A stretch of 64,000 nt of DNA, from the NCBI RefSeq assembly GCF_001660485.1, contig NZ_CP013979.1, positions 3,596,001 to 3,660,000 on the forward strand, in the 5' to 3' direction. Origin of the DNA: Agromyces aureus. Its GTDB lineage: Bacteria > Actinomycetota > Actinomycetes > Actinomycetales > Microbacteriaceae. This document shows positions 1 to 8,114 of this stretch, in pieces. Both the position numbers and the translations under genes were made by a program. The notes under the pieces are model-generated. The model was not told the origin of the DNA. It worked only from the letters and a program-made list of their open reading frames with translations, and did no database searches. Numbering within the stretch: the first letter of the stretch is position 1; each line of letters opens with the position of its first letter.

Positions 1-38
1 CCCGACGGGTGAGCCGGACGATCCCCAGGCTCGGTCGC

Positions 39-680
39 TCAGCCCCGGCGGCGCACGAACAGCCAGGTCGCGACGCCGGCGACGAGCACCACGACGACGC
101 CCGCCCCGAGCCACAGCAGATCGGTCGAGCCGGATGCCGCGGCATCCGCCCCGCCGTCTTCCGCCTGGTCGGACGCGTCGCCCGTCGCCGACGGATCCGG
201 CTTACCGGAGCCCGTGGCGTCGCCGCCGCACGCGGGCGCATCGGTGCCCGTCGCGAGCACCGCACCCTCGGCCGGCTGCCACTCGAAGGTCCACTCCCCC
301 GAGATCGGGTGGCCGTCGGTCGAGACGACCTGCCAGAGCACGGTGTACGTGCCGGCCTCGCCGAGGTCGACCGCGGAGGACGCCGTCGCCCCGTCGATCG
401 TGGCGCAGCCGTCGCCGTAGTACCGATCGTCGGGACCCTGCACGAGCAGGGCCGCGCCGGTTCCGAGGTCGAGCAGCGCGTCATTGGTCGTGAGCGACAC
501 CGTGCCGGGCTGCTCGGTCACGACCGCGCCGTCGGCCGGCGTCGTCGAGATCACGGAGTTGTGCGCCGACGCCGACACCGCCGGCACGGTCACCAGCAGA
601 GCGGATGCCGCGACGAGCAGCGCTGCGCCGAGCACGCCGCGCGCGCCGGCACGACGTCCGACGCCGGGCCGGGCCCGCAT
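39..680 (-). CDS. copC: CopC-domain copper-binding protein, membrane anchored
   Basis: Predicted exported copper-binding protein of about 213 residues. A signal peptide covers residues 1-39 and the mature chain would begin near His40, the usual N-terminal copper ligand of CopC. The second conserved element DGHPISG is present, followed by an acidic, Ser/Pro-rich linker and one C-terminal membrane helix (about residues 186-208) ending in RRRG. It sits directly after the YcnI gene: the upstream stop TGA and this ATG share one base, so the pair is translationally coupled. A GTG one codon upstream (683) is an alternative start. The family binds Cu(I)/Cu(II) outside the membrane; the role here is inferred from the family and the YcnI neighbour. 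Confidence 0.9.
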   Translation of the reverse strand: MRARPGVGRRAGARGVLGAALLVAASALLVTVPAVSASAHNSVISTTPADGAVVTEQPGTVSLTTNDALLDLGTGAALLVQGPDDRYYGDGCATIDGATASSAVDLGEAGTYTVLWQVVSTDGHPISGEWTFEWQPAEGAVLATGTDAPACGGDATGSGKPDPSATGDASDQAEDGGADAAASGSTDLLWLGAGVVVVLVAGVATWLFVRRRG

Positions 681-1363
681 CACGCGTCCTTGCGGGGGCG
701 ACGCGCCGCGATCGCGACGACGAGGCCGACGACGCCGACCGCGAGGCCGCCGATGCCGAGCACGCGTGCGACGGTGTCGCTCGAGTCGGCGTCGGCCGCG
801 GCATCCGCCTCGTGCTCCTCACCCTCGGCGTCGCCCGCCTCGGCCGCGCCGCCGTGGTGGCCGCCCGCGACGGCCTCGGTGACCGTGATGCTCGGCGCCG
901 GGTGCTCGGGCTCGGCCTCGCCCTCGACCATGGGCTCGTTCCAGTTCGTCTCACCGGTCTCGCAGGTCTGCAGCACGGGGAACTCGAGGGTCTTGCCCGC
1001 GGCGTCCTCGGGCAGCGGCATCTGCAGCGCGATCGTGTCGCGGTAGCCGTCGACGAGCGGCGTGACGGCCGTGTAGACGACCTGGCTCGTGCGCTCGCCG
1101 TCGGCGACCTTCTCGATGGTCCAGTTCGGGTTGACGGTGGGCGTGACCGACTCGATCTCGTCGGGGATGTCGAACGTGAGGCTCGTGGTCGGGGAGCCCT
1201 CGCAGCCGTGTCCGACCGAGAAGGTCAGCACGCTGTAGCTGCCGGCGGCGGTGTCGGTCGGCGTCACGGTGACGTGGGCGCTCGCGGCCAGGGGCGCGCC
1301 GAGCGCGAGCAGCGCGCCTCCGACGAGGGCGGACGAGGCGATGGCGGCGGTACGGAAGTTCAT
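680..1363 (-). CDS. ycnI: YcnI family (DUF1775) copper-associated membrane protein
   Basis: About 227 residues: signal peptide 1-29, then a mature chain beginning with His30 (AHVTVTP), which fits the mono-histidine copper site of YcnI proteins. The conserved NWNEP segment is visible. After a His/Glu-rich linker (GGHHGG and an acidic stretch) comes one C-terminal membrane helix and a basic tail. ATG at 1363 was chosen over upstream in-frame starts because AGAGGAA lies at proper spacing and the signal peptide starts there. It forms an operon with the downstream CopC protein. The family is linked to extracytoplasmic copper handling; the identification is firm, the exact biochemical role less so. 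Confidence 0.9.
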   Translation of the reverse strand: MNFRTAAIASSALVGGALLALGAPLAASAHVTVTPTDTAAGSYSVLTFSVGHGCEGSPTTSLTFDIPDEIESVTPTVNPNWTIEKVADGERTSQVVYTAVTPLVDGYRDTIALQMPLPEDAAGKTLEFPVLQTCETGETNWNEPMVEGEAEPEHPAPSITVTEAVAGGHHGGAAEAGDAEGEEHEADAAADADSSDTVARVLGIGGLAVGVVGLVVAIAARRPRKDA

Positions 1364-1520
1364 GGGTTCCTCTTCGTGGGTGCGCGACGACGGCGATGTT
1401 CGGCGGTCGCGGATCAGGTGGTGCATGCAGGTGGTTCGGAGCCGTCGGCCGAGCAGATGCGCGAGGCATGCTTCGAGCGTTCGACGGCGTCGCCGACGTC
1501 GGGCGTGGTGCCCGGAGACG

Positions 1521-2147
1521 TCAGGCGGCGGCGAACCCCTGCGGCGGCCCACGGTGCCGCATCGCGGAGAGGTAGAGCAGGCCCGCGAGCACGCGCGGAG
1601 CCTCGAACCGAGCGGCGCGCGCCACGGCGGTCTTCGGTGCGAGCACGACGAGGGTCGGCATCGACGGGAGCACGGATGCCACGAGCAGGCCGCCTGCGCG
1701 GAACACGGCGCGGAGTGCCTCGTCGCCGTGCCGGATCGCGAGCACGGTCACGACGACGGCGAGCACGTGGGTCGCGAGCATCGAGAGGTCGTAGGAGAAC
1801 GCGGCGGAGGTCGTGGCCACGGGCAGCGGGAGGACGGCGTGGTGGTGTGCGCCGGTCGCGCTCGCCAGCCCGCCCGCATCGGCGGCGGTCGCACCCGCAG
1901 CACCCTGCACCGAGTACAGCGCGTGCAGCGCGAACTGCGTGAGCGAGACGGCGACGACCGTGCGCACCGGCGAGAGCCGCGCGCCGACCACGGCGATGCA
2001 GAGCAGCGCCGAGAAGGCGAACGACAGCCCGATCGCGAGGCCGCCGGGGGCCGAGCCGCCGCCGACCGTGTGCGAGACGGCGGCCACGAACGTCGCGAAC
2101 GCGGCGATCACGCCGCCGCGCGCAACGCGGGCCCACCTCGAGGTCAT
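1521..2147 (-). CDS. Polytopic membrane protein upstream of the YcnI-CopC pair
   Basis: About 208 residues, mostly hydrophobic, with five or so predicted membrane helices. Potential metal ligands lie in or next to helices: SHTVGGG near residue 26, FALHALY, a HHH cluster in the central loop and ATHVLA. I do not recognise a named family, but such His-rich membrane proteins often accompany YcnI and CopC, so a role in copper transport or sensing is plausible (inference). The start at 2147 was preferred over an ATG 31 codons upstream because the upstream part is Arg-rich and a TAGGCT -10-like hexamer lies 7 nt before this ATG, suggesting a leaderless mRNA. YcnI begins 157 bp after its stop. Confidence 0.75.
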   Translation of the reverse strand: MTSRWARVARGGVIAAFATFVAAVSHTVGGGSAPGGLAIGLSFAFSALLCIAVVGARLSPVRTVVAVSLTQFALHALYSVQGAAGATAADAGGLASATGAHHHAVLPLPVATTSAAFSYDLSMLATHVLAVVVTVLAIRHGDEALRAVFRAGGLLVASVLPSMPTLVVLAPKTAVARAARFEAPRVLAGLLYLSAMRHRGPPQGFAAA

Positions 2148-2154
2148 GCGCACC

Positions 2155-2160
2155 AGCCTA
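2155..2160 (-). promoter_or_regulatory. -10 element of a leaderless promoter
   Basis: On the minus strand TAGGCT lies 7 nt before the ATG at 2147. That is the spacing expected when transcription starts at the start codon. No Shine-Dalgarno sequence is visible. Confidence 0.45.
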
Positions 2161-2236
2161 GACGAGGCCGAGCGGGTCGAATCGCGGCGGGCACGCCGAA
2201 GGGCGGCGGGCACGAGGCCCGCCGCCCTCCGTCGGA

Positions 2237-5200
2237 TCACCAGGCCAGGACGGGAACCTGGAACATGCGCGAGTCCGTGTACGGCGCGGTGCCGTCGAAC
2301 TCGGCGCGCAGCAGGTGCAGGCCGCGCGACAGCTTCGGAACGGTCACGCTGACGCGACCGTTCGCCGCCGCCGTGAGCTCGACCGTGCCGACGAGCTTCG
2401 ACCCGTCGAACACCCGGACGGTGCCCACCGGCTTCGATCCGTCGGTCGCGAAGACCTGCGCCTTGTACGTCACCGAGCTGCCGGCGCGCACGAGGAGCGA
2501 GGTCGGAGCGCCGAGCGTGATCGTCGCGACCGGAGCCTCGGGCTCGGGTGCGTCGACCGTGATCGGCACACTGACACTCGTCTTCGTGGAGGCCACGGCG
2601 ATCTCGAGCGCGGTCGCGCCGTCGATGCCCTCGGGGATCGTGATCGTGAGCGAGGCGCGACCCCCCTCGTCGGTCGCGGGAACCGACGTGCGGTCGACCG
2701 GCGCCGTGCCGACGGCGATGCCGCCGATCGAGACGGTGACCTCGCCCGCGGCGACCTCGGTGGTGCTGAAGTCGAGCGAGCTGAGCGCGAGGTTCAGCGT
2801 CTCGCCGGGCACGTAGGCGGTGCCGTTGGCGGGAGCGGGGAGCACGAGACCCACCGAGCGCTGGGCCAGGTCGGGCGTCGCGGTCTTGTTCGCCGTGAAC
2901 CAGTCCACCATCGCCTGGAGGTCGACCTTGCCGGTGTCGGCGCGGCCCGTTCCCTTGCCGAGGGTGAAGAAGTTGTCACCGCCCGCCGCGAGGAAGGAGT
3001 TCGCCACGACCTTGTAGTTCGCCGCCGGGTCGAGTTCGACGCCGTCGAGCGAGACGTGGGTCACGCGCGACCCCGCCGCAGCCGTCGGGTCGTAGACGAC
3101 CTCGAGTCCGGCGTTGACGCCGAGCTTCAGGAACGGACGCGATGCGCCGGCCGGCTGCCACTGCTCCTCGAGCACCTGCTTGACCTGGGCGCCCGTGAGC
3201 GTCTGGGTGAAGAGGGTGTTCGCGAACGGCTGCACGTTGGCCGCCTCGCGGTAGGTGACGTTGCCGTCGGGGTCGGCGGCACCGGTGCTCTTGAACTTCA
3301 GGTCGGTGCGCATGCCGCCCGGGTTCATGAACGCGATGTCGGCCGTGCCGTCCTGCTTGGCGGCCCAGAGCTGCACGTCGGCGACGAAGTTGCCGATCGT
3401 CGATTCTGCGCCGCGCGCCTCGACGAGCACCGGGTTGCCGTTCGCATCCGTGCCCGGCATCTGGCCGCGGTTGAAGTCGGCCGTGATGTTGCCCACCTTG
3501 ACGGCGCCGAGCACGTCGGCCTTCGCCTTGGCGTCGGCCACGATCGCCGCGACCTCGGGGTCGGCCGGGTAGAGCGCCTTGGCGGGCACCGGCGGATTCG
3601 TCGTCGCGGTCGTCATGAGGGGCTTGAGCTCGTTCGAGATCGAGAGGAGTTCCTTCGACTCGGGGTCGACCTCGAGCTTCATGAGACCGAACTGCTCGCC
3701 GTACTGGCCGGCCGAGACGACCGGGCGGCCGTCGACGACGTGGTTGTACGGGAGGTGGGTGTGCGCGGAGACGATCGCGTTCACCTTCGGGTCGACGCCG
3801 GCGACGATCTTGCCGAACACCGAGCCGTCGGTGACGCTCGAGAGCGCGCTCGTCGTCGCACCCTCGTGCACGAGCAGGATGAGCACGTCGGCCTCGCCGT
3901 TGTCGGCCACGCCGTCGGTGAGGTTCTCGGCCTGCGCGTTCACCGATGCGACGATCGGGCGAACGTCGAGGTCGGCGATGCCGGCCGGGCTGACGAGCGA
4001 GGGCAGTTCCTCAGTGACGGCGCCGATGAAGCCGACGGTCACCCCTTCGAAGGTCTGCGTGTAGTACGGCGCGAGCGCCGTCTCGTTCGTGCCCTTGAGG
4101 AAGACGTTCGAGCTGATGTACTCGAAGTCCGCCTCGCCCTGCACGCGGTCCCGGAGGTCCTTCCATCCCTGGTCGAACTCGTGGTTGCCCGCTGCGCTCA
4201 CGTCGAGTCCGGCCGCGTTGAGGGCGGCGATCGTCGGCGAGTCCTTCTGGATGAAGGACGTGAACGTCGAGGCGCCGATGAGGTCGCCCGCCGCGGCGAA
4301 GACCGTGTTCGGGTTCTCGGCGCGGACGGCGTCCGCGGCTCCCGCGAGCACCGCGGCACCGGCAGACGGGGCCGCCTGCTCGATGCGGCCGTGGAAGTCG
4401 TTGATCGTCATCACGCTGATGTCGACCACGTCGGTGAGCTTCGCGCTGTCGAGACCGATGACCTGGGGGTCATGGTCGCTCGAGCGGAAGACCGAGTCGT
4501 CGGGCGAGCCGTTCTCGTACTGGCGGTCACTCCACTCGGGCGAGTTGATCGCCCAGCGGCCGATGCCCGTGACGCCCTGCACGGCTGCGGCGTTGCCGAG
4601 CGCGTGGTCGAGCGAACCCAGCTCGCCGTCGAACGTGTACGTGTACTGGTCGTCGGTGCGGTCGGGCAGCAGGTCGGAGTACCCGGCCTCGGTCAGCACC
4701 TGGATCGGGTCCTCTTCGGAGTACGAGTTGAAGTCGCCGAGCAGGAACACCTCGCCGGCCTCGGCCGCGAGGGTGTTCGCGAGCCCCAGGAGCGACGTGG
4801 CCTGCGCGATGCGGTCGGCGTTGAAGAAGCCCTGGCCGTCGGCCGGCTGCGTGCCGGAGCCGCTCTTCGACTTGAAGTGGTTGGCGACGACCGAGAAGTC
4901 GTTGCCGTTCGGCAGGGTGAAGACCTGGCCGATGGGCTCGCGGGCGTTGCCCCACACGGTCTCGTCGTCCACGGTCTGCGCGGCACCCTTGGGGGTGACG
5001 GCGTCGGTGCGGTAGATGATCGCGCTCTGGATGAAGTCCGTGTTGGCCGCCGTGAGCACGGCGGGCGTCGGCACGAACGCCCAGACATCGGAGCCCTGGG
5101 CCTCGTTCAGCGCGGCCACGAGCGTGGCGGTCGCCTCGTCACGTGCCTCGCCGAGCTTCAACGAGTTCTCGATCTCCTGGAGGGCGACGACCTCGGCGTT

Positions 5201-6817
5201 CAACGCGATGATCGCCTTGACGATCTTCTTCTCCTGCAGGGCGAATTCCTCGGCCGTGGCTGCGCCACGCGCGTTCGAGTTCTCGCTCAAGAGGGTCGTG
5301 AAGTAGTTGAGCACGTTGAAGACGCCGACCTGGAGGTCGCCGCCCACCGCGGGTGCGGTCGCGACTCGCGGGTTCAGGGTCTCGAACGTGGGCTTCACGG
5401 AGGCCGGGCTCGCGCTGTCGATCGGCGTCGTCGGCTGGAGGCGCCACGCGTCGAAGCCGTAGCTCAGCACGTACGGCGTCGAGGGCAGGATCACGCGGTC
5501 GCCGTTGCGGACGACCTGGTCCTTCGTCAGGTACGGCTGCTCGTTCGGGTGCGCCGCCGACGTGACGGCACTGTTCCAGCCGTCGTCGAGCACGAGCAGG
5601 CGGCCGCGGTTCGCGGCGGCGATCGCGTTCGCGTCGGCACCGGCGTCGACCAGCTCCGTGCTCTTGACGGGCAGCGTGTCGCCAGCAGAGAGCCACAGCG
5701 AACCGTAGTTGTAGACCTCGTGCGTGCTCGAGAGCAGGTAGTTGCCGGTGGGTGCGACGAGCATGCTCTCGAGCGCCTCTCGCGCTCCGCCGACGGTGGC
5801 GTCGGGTAGCGGCTGCGCATCGGGCACGCCCGCGTCGGCGGTCAGGACCTTCGCGCTCGCGGCATCCGCGGTGATCTGGGTGAGGCCGAAGTACTCGCTG
5901 ACGGCGCCGGTCACCTGCACCAGGTCGCCGACCTTGCCGACGGTGGGCATGCCGAAGACGAAGAGGCCGTCGGAGACGCCGGGCGTCGTGTCGGGGCCGG
6001 GCGTCTGGATGGTCACGCCGTTGTAGCCGCCGGTGCGGTAGTCGCCGGTGACGACACCCTCGACGGTGACCGTCTTGCCGACGAGCGGGCTGGCGTCGCC
6101 GCTGCCCTGCACCTCGGCGATGGTCGCGACCTCGGGCTCAGGCTCGGGGTCGACGGGGCCGGCTCCGGAGTTCTGCGGGGTCGGCGTCGAGCTGAACGCG
6201 AAGTCGGCGGCGTTGTTGTCGGTGTCGGCGCCGAGCGTGCGGGAGATGCTGCCGGGGACGGTGTTGCCCGGGGGCGTGACGCCGTCGCCGTAGACGGCGG
6301 CCGAGCCCTCGAACCCATTGGCGGAGCCGTATCCCACGTAGTCGATGACGTTCGGCGCGTTCACGATCGAGCCGATGCCCGGGTTGATCGCGCTCGTGGC
6401 GTTGGAGAGGAAGACGATTCCGTTCGATCCCTGCGGCGACATCGTCCCGCTGGCATCGGGAGTCGGCAGCGCCTCACCGTTGCTGCCATTGCTGGCGAGG
6501 GAGATCAGGTAGTGGCCGCCCGACGCGATCGATCCGTCGAGGGCGAGCAGACCGCCAGCAGTGCCCGTGGCGGATCGGTACTGCAGCGACCAGCCCGCGA
6601 GCGAGACGGCGGCGTTCGTCGGGTTGTACAGCTCGACGAACTTGTTCGTGTACGGCTGGCTGGCGCTGCCGCCACGTGCGTAGACCTCGTTGATGACCAC
6701 ACCCGAGCCGTCGGTCGCGGCGAACGCCGGCGGCGCCCCCAGCAATCCGACGAACAGTGCCGCCGCAGCCGTAGCTGCGATCGCGGACAGGCGTTGGGCC
6801 GTTCGACCACCCTGCAT
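2237..6817 (-). CDS. Secreted ExeM/NucH-type nuclease fused to 5'-nucleotidase
   Basis: A 1526-residue secreted multidomain enzyme. Order: signal peptide (1-33, cleavage after AFA), lamin-tail domain (about 38-190, VVINEVYARGG), OB-fold-like segment (about 220-330), endonuclease/exonuclease/phosphatase domain (about 490-830; LQEIE, NHFKSKSG, LGDFNSY, SDHDP), metallophosphoesterase of the 5'-nucleotidase family (about 840-1080; NDFHGR, AGDLIG, GNHEFD, SAHTHLP), 5'-nucleotidase C-terminal domain (about 1120-1330; NPGGMRTD, QPFANTL) and C-terminal Ig-like repeats. It probably degrades extracellular nucleic acid and dephosphorylates the nucleotides released, scavenging phosphate and nucleosides. 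ATG 6817 was chosen because GGGGAG precedes it and the signal peptide begins there. No LPXTG or membrane anchor is seen, so release into the medium is likely. Confidence 0.93.
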   Translation of the reverse strand: MQGGRTAQRLSAIAATAAAALFVGLLGAPPAFAATDGSGVVINEVYARGGSASQPYTNKFVELYNPTNAAVSLAGWSLQYRSATGTAGGLLALDGSIASGGHYLISLASNGSNGEALPTPDASGTMSPQGSNGIVFLSNATSAINPGIGSIVNAPNVIDYVGYGSANGFEGSAAVYGDGVTPPGNTVPGSISRTLGADTDNNAADFAFSSTPTPQNSGAGPVDPEPEPEVATIAEVQGSGDASPLVGKTVTVEGVVTGDYRTGGYNGVTIQTPGPDTTPGVSDGLFVFGMPTVGKVGDLVQVTGAVSEYFGLTQITADAASAKVLTADAGVPDAQPLPDATVGGAREALESMLVAPTGNYLLSSTHEVYNYGSLWLSAGDTLPVKSTELVDAGADANAIAAANRGRLLVLDDGWNSAVTSAAHPNEQPYLTKDQVVRNGDRVILPSTPYVLSYGFDAWRLQPTTPIDSASPASVKPTFETLNPRVATAPAVGGDLQVGVFNVLNYFTTLLSENSNARGAATAEEFALQEKKIVKAIIALNAEVVALQEIENSLKLGEARDEATATLVAALNEAQGSDVWAFVPTPAVLTAANTDFIQSAIIYRTDAVTPKGAAQTVDDETVWGNAREPIGQVFTLPNGNDFSVVANHFKSKSGSGTQPADGQGFFNADRIAQATSLLGLANTLAAEAGEVFLLGDFNSYSEEDPIQVLTEAGYSDLLPDRTDDQYTYTFDGELGSLDHALGNAAAVQGVTGIGRWAINSPEWSDRQYENGSPDDSVFRSSDHDPQVIGLDSAKLTDVVDISVMTINDFHGRIEQAAPSAGAAVLAGAADAVRAENPNTVFAAAGDLIGASTFTSFIQKDSPTIAALNAAGLDVSAAGNHEFDQGWKDLRDRVQGEADFEYISSNVFLKGTNETALAPYYTQTFEGVTVGFIGAVTEELPSLVSPAGIADLDVRPIVASVNAQAENLTDGVADNGEADVLILLVHEGATTSALSSVTDGSVFGKIVAGVDPKVNAIVSAHTHLPYNHVVDGRPVVSAGQYGEQFGLMKLEVDPESKELLSISNELKPLMTTATTNPPVPAKALYPADPEVAAIVADAKAKADVLGAVKVGNITADFNRGQMPGTDANGNPVLVEARGAESTIGNFVADVQLWAAKQDGTADIAFMNPGGMRTDLKFKSTGAADPDGNVTYREAANVQPFANTLFTQTLTGAQVKQVLEEQWQPAGASRPFLKLGVNAGLEVVYDPTAAAGSRVTHVSLDGVELDPAANYKVVANSFLAAGGDNFFTLGKGTGRADTGKVDLQAMVDWFTANKTATPDLAQRSVGLVLPAPANGTAYVPGETLNLALSSLDFSTTEVAAGEVTVSIGGIAVGTAPVDRTSVPATDEGGRASLTITIPEGIDGATALEIAVASTKTSVSVPITVDAPEPEAPVATITLGAPTSLLVRAGSSVTYKAQVFATDGSKPVGTVRVFDGSKLVGTVELTAAANGRVSVTVPKLSRGLHLLRAEFDGTAPYTDSRMFQVPVLAW

Positions 6818-7133
6818 GACGCTCCCCTGTGTCATTCGCTCGTGGACGTTCGCGCTCGGGTTGCGGGAGCGAACACACCCCACATCGGGGGCCACATTGC
6901 GCGCCAGCCTATGTTTCCGCTGGGTCTCTGCCAAGGGGTTCCCACCAATCGTGGGCCCGATTTCACGAGTCGTTTACGAATGCGCGCGCACGCGAGCGAA
7001 CCCGCCGGAGAACCGTGCGCAGATGAGCGAATTCCGGCCTCGCCCTTGCGCCGGAGCCCCCCGTGTGGGTGGCAACCGTGGGGACGCCCGCGCGCGGCAT
7101 CCGACGCCGTGATCGTCGCTACGATGAGGCCTC
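6818..7133. other. Divergent intergenic region
   Basis: About 316 bp between the secreted nuclease (minus) and the EamA transporter (plus). It contains the plus-strand TACGAT -10 at 7120 and one GGCATCCG motif near 7097. No open frame with convincing codon use and no RNA gene were recognised. Confidence 0.6.
7120..7125 (+). promoter_or_regulatory. -10 element of a leaderless promoter
   Basis: TACGAT ends 8 nt before the ATG at 7134 and no ribosome binding site is present. This suggests transcription begins at or next to the start codon. Confidence 0.5.
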
Positions 7134-8093
7134 ATGCTGACCGCGGTGTTCTCGCTCACGGGCGCGCTCGTGTTCGGCGCGGCCGACTTCTTGGGCGGGC
7201 TGGCCGCGAAGCGCATCAGCGCCCTGCTCGCGACGGCGATCGCCGCACTCTCGGGGGCCGTGCTGCTGGTGCTCGCCCTGCCCCTGATCGGCGGCGAGTG
7301 GAGCGCGCACGACGTGCTCTGGGGTGCGATCTCGGGCGTCGTCGGATGCATCGGCATCGCGCTGCTCTACGCGTGCCTCGCGATCGGGCCGATGAGCATC
7401 CTCTCGCCCACGACGGCCGTGGTCTCGGCGATCGTGCCGGTGGTCTACGGACTCGTGGTCGGCGGCGAGCGCTTCGACGCGATCGGGTACTGGGGCCTCG
7501 GCCTCGCGCTGGTCGCCGTGGTGCTCGTGGGATTCGTGCCCGAGCGCGGGGCCGTGCGGCCGTCGCTCCGCGGCATCGTCATGGCGGTCGGGTCGGGCGC
7601 GGCCATCGGCGGGTTCTACATCGCGATCGACCAGACGAGCGACGAGAGCGGCATCGTGCCGCTCATCCTGAATCGCGGGGTGAACGCGGCCATCATGTTC
7701 GCGGCTGTCGCGGCAGTGGCGGTCGTGGCGGGAGTTCGAGCGCGGCGGTCGCGCGTCGGAGTCGGCGCCGGGGGCGGCGCGGCGGTGTCGGGCCCAGGCC
7801 TCGGTTCGGCCGCGACGACCGCGGGCGAGCGGATGCCGCGGGCGGCCCGCCCGGCCCTCGCCGCCGGCATCCGGCTCGCCGTGGCCTGCGGCCTGGTCGA
7901 CGCGACGGCGAACGCGCTGCTGCTCTTCGGCATCCGCGCCGGGGACCTCTCGATCGCCGCCGTGCTGGGTGCGATGTACCCCGCGGGCACGATCCTGCTC
8001 GCGGCCCTCGTGCTGCGCGAGCGCATCGCGCCCGTGCAGTGGGCCGGTCTGGTGCTCGCCCTGGCAGCCGCGGCGATGCTCGCCGTGGCCTAG
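7134..8093 (+). CDS. EamA/DMT family transporter
   Basis: 319-residue membrane protein with about ten helices arranged as two EamA repeats (roughly 1-135 and 145-319). Repeat ends show the family pattern: SPTTAVVSAIVPVVYG in the first, AAVLGAMYPAGTILLAALVLRERI in the second. A cytoplasmic Gly/Ala/Arg-rich loop (about 200-240) separates parts of the second repeat and is longer than usual. Drug/metabolite transporters of this type usually export small metabolites; the substrate cannot be told. It is a monocistronic unit with a leaderless start and lies convergent to the helicase gene, with 21 bp between stops. Confidence 0.88.
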   Translation: MLTAVFSLTGALVFGAADFLGGLAAKRISALLATAIAALSGAVLLVLALPLIGGEWSAHDVLWGAISGVVGCIGIALLYACLAIGPMSILSPTTAVVSAIVPVVYGLVVGGERFDAIGYWGLGLALVAVVLVGFVPERGAVRPSLRGIVMAVGSGAAIGGFYIAIDQTSDESGIVPLILNRGVNAAIMFAAVAAVAVVAGVRARRSRVGVGAGGGAAVSGPGLGSAATTAGERMPRAARPALAAGIRLAVACGLVDATANALLLFGIRAGDLSIAAVLGAMYPAGTILLAALVLRERIAPVQWAGLVLALAAAAMLAVA

Positions 8094-8114
8094 GGCGCAC
8101 GGCCCCCGCCACCC

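Noticed and set aside
2315..5809. Very long open frame (over 1100 codons) opposite the nuclease/nucleotidase gene
   Set aside because: Arg/Val/Asp/Gly-rich shadow of a high-GC gene; no domain, and the minus-strand protein has clear motifs.
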